Below are positions 1 through 5,283 of a stretch of DNA of 5,307 bases, one piece after another (position 1 is the stretch's first letter; every line of letters starts with the position of its first letter). Both the position numbers and the translations under genes were made by a program. A model generated the notes under the pieces. That model did not search any database, was not told the DNA's origin, and saw only the letters and a list, made by a program, of their open reading frames with translations. This DNA is from an uncultured Clostridia bacterium (GTDB lineage: Bacteria > Bacillota > Clostridia > Lachnospirales > Lachnospiraceae): contig CAMONF010000301.1 of assembly GCA_946620335.1 (NCBI GenBank), positions 1 to 5,307 on the forward strand, in the 5' to 3' direction.

Positions 1-25
1 ACCGTCCCTGATTCCCATTTCCCCC
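1..25. repeat. Truncated end of a family A palindromic repeat
   Basis: The first 20 bases match the right arm of the palindromes centred near 2860 and 5241: CCGTCCCT, then GATTCCCA, then a T-run. They carry the GATT variant seen at 5271-5274 rather than the AATT variant at 2890-2893. The copy is cut by the window edge, so only its right end is seen. The bases that follow (C-run then TTCA, to about position 29) resemble those following the repeat fragment at 2902-2920, so the element may extend slightly beyond the hairpin. It presumably lies between an unseen upstream gene and the GH2 gene. Confidence 0.8.
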
Positions 26-120
26 TTCATATCATTTCTAACGAATTCTTTCCCCTCATCCTCACCCATTACCTCCCAAGATTCCCCCACCTCTTCTATA
101 CTATACTCAAAATCCCACAC
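26..120 (+). promoter_or_regulatory. G-depleted, C-rich leader upstream of the GH2 gene
   Basis: This is the non-coding stretch before the GH2 ribosome binding site. By hand count it has about 38 C and only 2 G (positions 43 and 80) in 95 bases, unlike the rest of the window. Two overlapping TATACT hexamers (97-102 and 102-107) are possible -10 boxes, but neither has a convincing -35 box 17 bases upstream, so the promoter is tentative. A long C-rich, G-poor RNA is the known signature of a Rho utilisation (rut) site, so it could end transcription arriving from upstream or act in the leader. It may equally be just an unstructured leader. Confidence 0.35.
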
Positions 121-128
121 AAGGAGGT
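121..128 (+). promoter_or_regulatory. Ribosome binding site of the GH2 gene
   Basis: AAGGAGGT is a full complement of the 16S rRNA 3' end, six bases before the ATG at 135. It fixes the start of the hydrolase and implies strong translation initiation. Confidence 0.9.
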
Positions 129-134
129 CCCCAC

Positions 135-2762
135 ATGCAGAAATCAGACCTGAACACCGGTTGGCTTTTCACCCGCGTCTCTACCGGCGAGCAGTGCACC
201 GTCACGCTTCCTCACGATGCCATCATCAACACCGACCGGAACCCCGATCAGCGCAATTATTTCCTTCTGGCCGGCTTCGAGGGCGGTCAGTTCCTCTATG
301 AGAAGGACCTCGTCCTGCCCGCAGGCAAGACCTGCGTCCTGGAGTTCGAGGCCTGCTACTGCATGACAAAAGTCTACGTCAACGGAAAGCTCGCCGCGGA
401 TCATCCTTACGGCTTCACGCCCATCCAGATCCACTTGAACCCCTATCTGGAAAATGACAACAAGGCCCACATCCGCGTAGAAGTCAACATCCCCAAAGAA
501 GGCCACGGCCGCTGGTACACCGGCGGCGGACTCTACAGGCCGGCACATCTCTATGTAGGAGAGGACGCATTTTTCGATATTTACGGGCTCAAAGTCACCA
601 CGCTTTCCCATGATCCGGCCGTGATCCGTGTGGAGACTTCCTCTCAAGGAGGCGAATCCGTTAGGCTCTGCATCACAAGAAAATGCAAGTCGAGCAGCCA
701 TGAATCAGATAGTAAGGAAAGAGCCATAGGCTTAAAAGCAGCTTGCACTGAAACTGCTTCAGGTCGCAACACAGCTTGTGTTGAAGCAGCTTCGCGTAAC
801 AATACGGCATGTGCGGAAACAACATCCGAGAATAAGCAGTCCTGCCCTGAAGAAGCGACAGTATCTATTTCTGAGGGATCTGCTCCCATCTGCGTGGAAA
901 CCAAAGTACAAGCCGGCAAATCCTCTGTAGAAATCACCATCCCAGGCGCCGCCCTCTGGTCCGCCGAACATCCAAACCTCTACGAGGTGAAGGCTGAGCT
1001 CATCAGCGGAGGCGCTGTGTGTGATGTCATTTCCGAAGATTTTGGTATTCGGACCATTGAGCTCGTACCGGACAAAGGCCTCTTCATCAATGGGGAGCAC
1101 CTCTTCCTCCGCGGCGGCTGCATCCATAACGACAATGGTGTGATCGGCGTGGTCAACAACGACGCCACTGAGCTCCACCGAGCCAGGAACCTCAAGAAAT
1201 CCGGCTTCAATGCCCTGCGTTCCGCCCACCATCCCATGTCCCGGAGCCTCATGAAGGCCTGCGACGAGGTCGGGCTGTATGTCATGGACGAGGCATTTGA
1301 CTACTGGTATCGCCCCAAGGGCGGCAATCCGCACACGCAGCGATTCCTTGATACATTTGAAAATGACACCAAACTCATGGTCCAGGACGCCTACAACCAT
1401 CCTAGCGTCATCATGTATTCCATTGGAAATGAAATCCCGGAAGCCGGCAGCCTGAAGGGCGTCCGCGTCGGCAAGCGAATCGTCGATGCCATCCACAGCC
1501 TTGACCTCAGCCGTCCGACCACCCTTTGCCCCAGCGTCCACTGGCTGCGCGAGTACCTGGAGGGAACCTGCTACCTGGATACGGATGAAGATGAGTGGAT
1601 GGCCCAGTCCCCTGAAAACAAGAAAGCTGACTGGCAGCACTATATGAAGATCTTCATGGGCGCCGTCCTGAACCTGCCGGACAGCGAAAAAGGTATGGCT
1701 TACCCTCCGACCTATATCAGGGCGGACGAAGACGCCACGAAGAACCTCTACCCCTATCTGGATGTGGCGGGATACAACTATTACGAGGACCGCTATGAGG
1801 AGCTTCACAAGCTCCATCCCGAGCGGCTCCTTCTTGGCACCGAGACCCGCGGCACCATGATTGTGGACACCATGCGCTTCGCCAGGGAGCATCCGTATGT
1901 GATCGGTGATTTCATTTGGACGCTTCAGGAGCACCTTGGCGAGGCCAACTGCTGCGGTATGCACTACGATTCGCCGGAGGAGCAGGCCATCCGCGACGCC
2001 GGCAAGGATCCCGGCAAATGTTATCCCTGGCTCATCAACTACGGCGGTACCATCGACCTGATCGGCACCATTTTGCCGTCCATCCACCTTTACGAGTTCG
2101 CCTGGGACCCGGACAAGCACGGCCTCTACCTGGCCACTCAGCCGCCCATCCATGACGGGCTGGCCCCGAAGGCCGACAGCTACCGCTGGACCGACACCGT
2201 GGAGGGGTGGACATACGAGGGATGCGAAGGGAAGCCGACGTTTGTGGATGCGTATACGGATGCGGCGAGTGTTGTCATTTTCGTGAATGGGAGAGAAGCC
2301 GGACGCGCTGACGTCAAGGACTACTTCGTCAAGATTCCCTGCACCTACGAGCCTGGGGAGCTCCTGGCCGTGGGGCTGGATGCCGCCGGCCGTGAACTCT
2401 ATCGCACCAGCCTCCACACCGCCGGAAATGAAAACATGATCACAGCCGTCCCCGACCGGACCGAACTCGTATCCGGCGGACAGGACTTCTGCTTTATCGA
2501 TGTTCGGATCACCGACGCAGACGGGGAGCTCAAGCTCCTGCCGGAGAGGAGAGTGCACATCGCAGCCGAGGGCCCGGTGGAGATCGCCGGCTTCGGCAGC
2601 GCTTATCACAAGAATGAAGAGAAGTATGATCAGGAGAGTCATCTGACCTATCTCGGAAGGCTCCAGGCGGTCGTAAGGACCACGGAAGGGACCGGCCGGG
2701 CGAGAATTCGGTTCTCGGCTGAAGGGGTGCCGGAGACGGTGGTGGAGCTGACGGTGAAGTGA
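135..2762 (+). CDS. Family 2 glycoside hydrolase, beta-galactosidase-like, cytoplasmic (875 aa)
   Basis: Probably a retaining exo-beta-glycosidase, most likely acting on beta-galactosides. Visible layout: N-terminal jelly-roll domain (about 1-140, with RWYTGGGLYRP near its end); Ig-like domain (about 145-310); TIM barrel (about 312-620); a DUF4982-like domain (about 685-750, with FVNGREAG and YEPGEL at 738-743); and a C-terminal beta domain (about 768-875). Family landmarks include RSAHHP (362-367), DEAFD (D385, E386), the acid/base E433 in SIGNE, and the likely nucleophile E570 in GTETRG. There is no signal peptide, so it should act in the cytoplasm on imported substrate, fitting the symporter downstream. 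No NxK carboxylate-binding motif of beta-glucuronidases is visible, which argues against that activity. Oddities are a roughly 60-residue low-complexity insertion in the Ig-like domain with Cys every 11 residues, and EHLGE where I would expect a DYLGE-type motif. The family is clear; the substrate is inferred. Confidence 0.93.
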   Translation: MQKSDLNTGWLFTRVSTGEQCTVTLPHDAIINTDRNPDQRNYFLLAGFEGGQFLYEKDLVLPAGKTCVLEFEACYCMTKVYVNGKLAADHPYGFTPIQIHLNPYLENDNKAHIRVEVNIPKEGHGRWYTGGGLYRPAHLYVGEDAFFDIYGLKVTTLSHDPAVIRVETSSQGGESVRLCITRKCKSSSHESDSKERAIGLKAACTETASGRNTACVEAASRNNTACAETTSENKQSCPEEATVSISEGSAPICVETKVQAGKSSVEITIPGAALWSAEHPNLYEVKAELISGGAVCDVISEDFGIRTIELVPDKGLFINGEHLFLRGGCIHNDNGVIGVVNNDATELHRARNLKKSGFNALRSAHHPMSRSLMKACDEVGLYVMDEAFDYWYRPKGGNPHTQRFLDTFENDTKLMVQDAYNHPSVIMYSIGNEIPEAGSLKGVRVGKRIVDAIHSLDLSRPTTLCPSVHWLREYLEGTCYLDTDEDEWMAQSPENKKADWQHYMKIFMGAVLNLPDSEKGMAYPPTYIRADEDATKNLYPYLDVAGYNYYEDRYEELHKLHPERLLLGTETRGTMIVDTMRFAREHPYVIGDFIWTLQEHLGEANCCGMHYDSPEEQAIRDAGKDPGKCYPWLINYGGTIDLIGTILPSIHLYEFAWDPDKHGLYLATQPPIHDGLAPKADSYRWTDTVEGWTYEGCEGKPTFVDAYTDAASVVIFVNGREAGRADVKDYFVKIPCTYEPGELLAVGLDAAGRELYRTSLHTAGNENMITAVPDRTELVSGGQDFCFIDVRITDADGELKLLPERRVHIAAEGPVEIAGFGSAYHKNEEKYDQESHLTYLGRLQAVVRTTEGTGRARIRFSAEGVPETVVELTVK
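738..869 (+). repeat. Degenerate 33-bp (11-residue) tandem repeat inside the GH2 gene
   Basis: Four consecutive 33-base units (738-770, 771-803, 804-836, 837-869) encode residues 202-245. The first three fit the pattern (A/T)-A-C-x-E-x-x-S-x-(R/N)-x; the fourth is more diverged but keeps C and E in register. Cysteines fall at 205, 216, 227 and 238, with another off-register at 253. The repeat sits in a longer hydrophilic insertion (about residues 183-250) between strands of the Ig-like domain. Codons such as AGA, ATA, TTA and AGT are common here and unusual in the flanking coding sequence. The reading frame stays open throughout. No function is recognised. Confidence 0.75.
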
Positions 2763-2799
2763 AAAATGGGAATCAGGGACGGTTCCTTTTCCCACTTTT
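2763..2799. repeat. Half copy (left arm) of the family A repeat
   Basis: This 37-base stretch starts at the base after the GH2 stop codon. It matches the left arm at 2819-2855 with one difference (C at 2774 against T at 2830). It ends with the CCCACTTTT block and has no matching right arm next to it; the next 18 bases (2800-2817) are unrelated. The fragment at 2902-2920 could be the remains of its partner, which would make the intact palindrome between them an insertion or duplication inside an older copy. The half copy could also pair with the right arm at 2862-2902, giving an alternative RNA fold. Confidence 0.85.
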
Positions 2800-2817
2800 G
2801 CTTTATCGGAAATTGGG

Positions 2818-2902
2818 GAAAATGGGAATTAGGGACGGTTCCTTTTCCCACTTTTCGATTCTCGAAAAGTGGGAAAAGGAACCGTCCCTAATTCCCATTT
2901 TC
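2818..2902. repeat. Complete family A palindrome, perfect 41-bp arms
   Basis: The left arm (2818-2858) and right arm (2862-2902) are exact reverse complements over 41 bp, separated by a 3-nt TTC loop. It carries the core AGGGACGGTTCCTTTT. Compared with the copy at 5199-5283, two positions differ on both arms together, so pairing is kept. The stem starts with AAAA and ends with TTTT, the layout of a bidirectional intrinsic terminator, and it lies 56 bases after the GH2 stop. It could therefore end GH2 transcription and separate it from the symporter gene. Whether it is a mobile element, a terminator or both is inference. Confidence 0.93.
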
Positions 2903-2920
2903 GTCCCTGATTCTCATTTT
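2902..2920. repeat. Right-end fragment of a family A repeat
   Basis: Directly abutting the perfect palindrome is a second copy of the right-arm end: CGTCCCTGATT, then CTCATTTT, with one change from the usual CCCATTTT. It carries the GATT variant that would pair with the half copy at 2763-2799 (which has AATC) and not with the palindrome it touches. The following C-run and TTCA resemble the flank of the fragment at 1-25. Confidence 0.75.
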
Positions 2921-2952
2921 TCCCCCCTTCACCAAAATTTACTCCACAAAGC

Positions 2953-2983
2953 AAATCTCTGCCTGTCCTATTTTTAGAGATTT
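2953..2983. promoter_or_regulatory. 8-bp inverted repeat in the symporter promoter, possible operator
   Basis: AAATCTCT (2953-2960) and AGAGATTT (2976-2983) are exact reverse complements around a 15-base spacer, with half-site centres about 23 bp (two helical turns) apart. The right half ends two bases before the -10 box at 2986, so a protein bound here would cover the -35/-10 region. The T-run at 2981-2986 also allows reading it as a weak terminator. No regulator gene is present in this window, and the site matches no operator consensus I can name. Confidence 0.35.
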
Positions 2984-2985
2984 TT

Positions 2986-2991
2986 TATAAT
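2986..2991 (+). promoter_or_regulatory. Putative -10 box for the symporter gene
   Basis: TATAAT is a perfect match to the vegetative sigma factor -10 consensus and sits 62 bases before the chosen start codon. The -35 position 17 bp upstream (2963-2968, CTGTCC) is poor, which would suit an activator-dependent or regulated promoter. It lies downstream of the palindrome cluster, so the symporter can be transcribed separately from the GH2 gene. Confidence 0.5.
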
Positions 2992-3040
2992 AGAATCAAC
3001 GAGAGGCGATGAGAACGCCCACAAATTGTAAAATGCCTAC

Positions 3041-3045
3041 GGAGG
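3041..3045 (+). promoter_or_regulatory. Ribosome binding site deciding the symporter start
   Basis: GGAGG lies eight bases before the ATG at 3054. The earlier in-frame ATGs at 3009 and 3033 lack well-spaced sites: GAGAGG at 3001-3006 is only two bases from 3009. The 3054 start is therefore preferred. Confidence 0.85.
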
Positions 3046-3053
3046 ATAAGAGC

Positions 3054-4412
3054 ATGAGTAAAGAAAAAACCGTCAAGAACCCCGACAACAAACTCGGCAT
3101 CGGCCGTCTCTTCCTGTGGTCCACCAGCTCCGTGTCTGTGGCGCTCAGCGTCCTGGTTCTGGGCTTCGTCACAGTGTACTGCACAGATACTCTGGGCCTT
3201 GAGCCGGTCATCGTGGGTACCATCTTCCTTTTCAGTAAGCTGGTCGACGGCGTCACCGACCTGATCGCGGGTATCATCATTGACAAGACCCAGACCAAAT
3301 GGGGCAAGGGCCGTCCTTATGAAATCTTCATGCTCTTCCTGTGGCTGAGCACCTGGGGCCTCTTCTCCGTACCGGAAAGCTTCAGCAACCCCATGAAATA
3401 CGTCTGGATCTTCTTCATGTACGTCTTCATGAACGCTGTCTGCACCACCTTCCTGAATGGTAACAACGTCGTCTACATGGTCCGCGCTTTCAAGACCAAG
3501 GAACAGCAGACTAAGCTGGTCGCTTACAGCAGCTTCTTCACCATGGGCGCCGGTTTCGCTTTCAATATTATTTTCCCCATGGGCGTAGCTAAAATTGCCA
3601 CCTCCGCCGCCGGCTGGAGCCGCCTGATCGGCATGATGGCCCTTCCGCTCACTCTCCTCGGTCTTGTCAGAATGCTCACCATCAAGGAGCAGTACAACAT
3701 GGAAGCCGACGTCAAGTCTGAGCAGGTCAAACTCAGCGACATCATAACCCTTGTCAAGACCAATAAGCCCGCAGTCATGATCGGTCTTGTACGCTTCCTG
3801 CAAGCTACCATCGCCAGCATGGGTGTCGGCGTCTACTACTTCACACATGTCATCGGCAACGTCGGCCTCATGGGCGTGACAGCCGCTTTCACGATCGTTG
3901 GTCTTCCCCTTGCCTTCCTGATGCCGGTCATGCGCCGCAAGATGGGACAGGATAAGATGGTTACCTTTGGCTTCATTTTCAGCCTGATCGGATATGCAAT
4001 CATGCTCTTTGCCGGCAAAAATGTTCCGCTGGTCGTTATTTCCGGTCTCTTCTCCACCATCGGTGTCGTTCCCTTCTCCATGATGTTCAACATGTACATC
4101 ATCGACTGCGCAGACTACAACGAGATGCTCGGCAACCAGCGTCTGGAAGGCACCATGGGCGCCCTCTTCGGCCTCTGCTCCAAGATCGGCGGTGCCTTCG
4201 GCGGCTTCGTCCTCGGTGCGATCCTCAGCGCTGTTCACTACGATGGTACTCTGGCTGTGCAGCCTGCCAGCTCCATCATGGCCATTCGCCTTCTGGCCAG
4301 TGTTGTGCCCTTCATTTTCTACCTGGTCATTGTTCTCATTCTCCGTATGGTCAGGCTGGATGAGAAGGTCAAGAACTTTAGCCACGAGAAGATGGCGGAG
4401 ACGCAGATCTAA
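3054..4412 (+). CDS. GPH-family glycoside/pentoside/hexuronide:cation symporter (MFS, 452 aa)
   Basis: An inner-membrane secondary transporter of the MelB/YicJ/UidB type, expected to import a sugar or short glycoside with Na+ or H+. The product is hydrophobic throughout, with a pattern consistent with 12 membrane helices and a length typical of the family. The diagnostic N-terminal signature runs from about 58 to 89: D65 and D69 match the spacing of the cation-site aspartates D55/D59 of MelB, followed by IIIDKTQTKWGKGRPYE. A late-helix signature CADYNE, then QRLEGTMGALFG and SKIGGAFG, is also typical. The central loop (about residues 205-230) is charged. The start at 3054 is chosen for its ribosome binding site. 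Its place after an intracellular GH2 enzyme suggests it supplies that enzyme's substrate, perhaps a beta-galactoside; the substrate itself is not readable from sequence. C-ending codons dominate, suggesting good expression. Confidence 0.93.
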   Translation: MSKEKTVKNPDNKLGIGRLFLWSTSSVSVALSVLVLGFVTVYCTDTLGLEPVIVGTIFLFSKLVDGVTDLIAGIIIDKTQTKWGKGRPYEIFMLFLWLSTWGLFSVPESFSNPMKYVWIFFMYVFMNAVCTTFLNGNNVVYMVRAFKTKEQQTKLVAYSSFFTMGAGFAFNIIFPMGVAKIATSAAGWSRLIGMMALPLTLLGLVRMLTIKEQYNMEADVKSEQVKLSDIITLVKTNKPAVMIGLVRFLQATIASMGVGVYYFTHVIGNVGLMGVTAAFTIVGLPLAFLMPVMRRKMGQDKMVTFGFIFSLIGYAIMLFAGKNVPLVVISGLFSTIGVVPFSMMFNMYIIDCADYNEMLGNQRLEGTMGALFGLCSKIGGAFGGFVLGAILSAVHYDGTLAVQPASSIMAIRLLASVVPFIFYLVIVLILRMVRLDEKVKNFSHEKMAETQI

Positions 4413-4423
4413 GAATAAGGTTT

Positions 4424-4492
4424 GAGACAGAGGGACGGTCCTTTTTATGCAAAATCTTTGATTTTGCATAAAACGGACCGTCCCTCTGTCTC
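4424..4492. repeat. Family B palindrome, 33-bp arms with one mismatch
   Basis: Arms 4424-4456 and 4460-4492 pair around a 3-nt TTT loop, with a single mismatch (T4442 against C4474). The core AGGGACGGTCCTTTT is shared with family A, but the outer arm (GAGACAG) and inner arm (ATGCAAAATC) differ completely. The sequence right after it (TCTCTGTCTC) repeats the end of the right arm, perhaps a relic of another copy. It begins 12 bases after the symporter stop and could act as a transcript end or 3' stabiliser, although no T-run follows the stem. Confidence 0.92.
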
Positions 4493-4510
4493 TCTCTGTC
4501 TCATTCGCAG

Positions 4511-4539
4511 TTTACTTTTTCCACCGCTTCCGTTATTGT
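4511..4539 (+). promoter_or_regulatory. Putative promoter of msrA
   Basis: TTTACT (4511-4516) and TATTGT (4534-4539) each match the vegetative -35 and -10 consensus at four of six positions, with an ideal 17-bp spacer. They lie just after the family B hairpin. TATAAA at 4545-4550 is an alternative -10 but has no -35 partner. Confidence 0.35.
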
Positions 4540-4565
4540 TATCTTATAAAACAGTAACCTGATAT

Positions 4566-4570
4566 GGAGG
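4566..4570 (+). promoter_or_regulatory. Ribosome binding site of full-length msrA
   Basis: GGAGG lies six bases before the ATG at 4577 and supports the start that includes the lipoprotein signal. Confidence 0.8.
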
Positions 4571-4576
4571 CCCATC

Positions 4577-5170
4577 ATGAAACGTTTCGCAGCCTTTTTG
4601 ATCATCACTGCCATATTGACCGGCTGCGGAGCGGCAAGGGGAGCGTCCATGCAAAGCAAAGATATACCTGAGGAGAAAAATATGAATCTCAAGACCATCT
4701 ATTATGCCGGCGGCTGCTTCTGGGGAACGCAGAAGTTCTTTGACCAGTTCGAGGGCGTCGTACGGACTGAGACCGGTTACGCCAACGGTCCTACAGAAAA
4801 TCCCTCCTATCGTGAAGTATGCTCTGACAGTGGGCATGCGGAGACTGTGCTGGTGGAATACGACAGTGATGTCATTTCCCTCACTGAGCTGACGAAATAC
4901 TACTTTATGATCATCGATCCGCTCTCTGTGAATAAGCAGGGCGGGGACGTAGGGATCCAGTATCGGACAGGGATTTATTACGTCGACGAAGCTGACCTGG
5001 CCGAGCTTGAGGCGGTCTATCGTGAGGAGGAGGAGAAAGCAGGGGAGAAGCTGGCTGTGGAGCTGATGCCGTTGGAAAATTACTACAGTGCCGAGGAATA
5101 TCACCAGAAGTATTTGGATAAGAATCCGGGCGGGTATTGTCATATACCGAGGGCGCTGCTGGAGATGTGA
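4577..5170 (+). CDS. msrA: Peptide methionine sulfoxide reductase A, predicted lipoprotein form (197 aa)
   Basis: Reduces the S-epimer of methionine sulfoxide in proteins or as free amino acid, using a catalytic cysteine regenerated by a thiol reductant. Residues 1-17 form a short signal with a lipobox, LTGC, whose C17 would be lipidated, anchoring the enzyme outside the membrane. The reductase domain starts near 39. It has the signature GGCFWG with catalytic C47, then YREVC (Y78), GHAE (E89), GGDVGIQYR (D124, Y129), and a C-terminal GGYCHI whose C188 is the likely resolving cysteine. These match the E. coli MsrA active-site set in order and approximate spacing. Met36 (ATG at 4682) has its own good ribosome binding site and would give a 162-residue cytosolic enzyme; Met25 (4649) is a weaker option. 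The gene is probably independent of the sugar genes upstream, as a hairpin and putative promoter separate them. Confidence 0.95.
   Translation: MKRFAAFLIITAILTGCGAARGASMQSKDIPEEKNMNLKTIYYAGGCFWGTQKFFDQFEGVVRTETGYANGPTENPSYREVCSDSGHAETVLVEYDSDVISLTELTKYYFMIIDPLSVNKQGGDVGIQYRTGIYYVDEADLAELEAVYREEEEKAGEKLAVELMPLENYYSAEEYHQKYLDKNPGGYCHIPRALLEM
4671..4684 (+). promoter_or_regulatory. Internal ribosome binding site and second start in msrA
   Basis: AGGAG (4671-4675) stands six bases before an in-frame ATG (4682-4684, Met36). This start lies just past the lipoprotein signal and linker and three codons before the conserved domain, so translation here would yield a complete cytosolic MsrA. Confidence 0.5.
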
Positions 5171-5198
5171 GGAAAAAGTTAAGATATCTTAGATTGGG

Positions 5199-5283
5199 GA
5201 AACTGGGAATCAGGGACGGTTCCTTTTCCCACTTTTCGTAAAACGAAAAGTGGGAAAAGGACCCGTCCCTGATTCCCAGTTTC
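5199..5283. repeat. Complete family A palindrome, 41-bp arms with one mismatch
   Basis: Arms 5199-5239 and 5243-5283 pair around an AAA loop, with one mismatch (T5220 against C5262). Relative to the copy at 2818-2902, two positions differ on both arms (C/G at 5203/5279 and C/G at 5211/5271), keeping the stem paired. The preceding TTGGGGAAA (5194-5202) also matches the left flank of that copy (2813-2821). It lies 28 bases after the msrA stop, and its right side runs into a pyrimidine-rich stretch, so it could terminate msrA transcription. The last 24 bases of the window hold nothing I recognise. Confidence 0.93.

Noticed and set aside
135..2762. Beta-glucuronidase assignment for the GH2 enzyme
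   Set aside because: The asparagine-x-lysine motif that binds the glucuronate carboxylate is not visible after the nucleophile, and the C-terminal DUF4982-like domain fits the beta-galactosidase-type branch better.
759..2795. Long minus-strand open frame (678 codons) antisense to the GH2 gene
   Set aside because: The plus-strand frame encodes an unmistakable GH2 enzyme with intact catalytic residues. The antisense product resembles no family I know and begins in the repeat after the gene; strong C-ending codon bias readily produces such open antisense frames.
2763..2920. CRISPR array
   Set aside because: The copies are long self-complementary palindromes and fragments, not short direct repeats separated by uniform unique spacers, and no cas gene is present.
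2759..2977. Small plus-strand frame (72 codons) over the repeat cluster
   Set aside because: It is made almost wholly of hairpin-arm sequence, overlaps the GH2 stop, lacks a good ribosome binding site, and is open only because the repeats contain no stops in that frame.
3009..3053. Upstream in-frame starts for the symporter at 3009 and 3033
   Set aside because: They would add a polar 15- or 7-residue extension without properly spaced ribosome binding sites, whereas 3054 has GGAGG eight bases upstream and gives the usual family N-terminus.
2985..4469. Long minus-strand open frame (494 codons) antisense to the symporter
   Set aside because: Its product is rich in His, Asp, Glu and Gly, as expected from the antisense of a hydrophobic membrane protein gene, and it starts inside the family B hairpin. 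The plus-strand symporter is clear.
4544..5143. Minus-strand open frame (199 codons) opposite msrA
   Set aside because: It is antisense to a fully conserved MsrA and has no recognisable domain.
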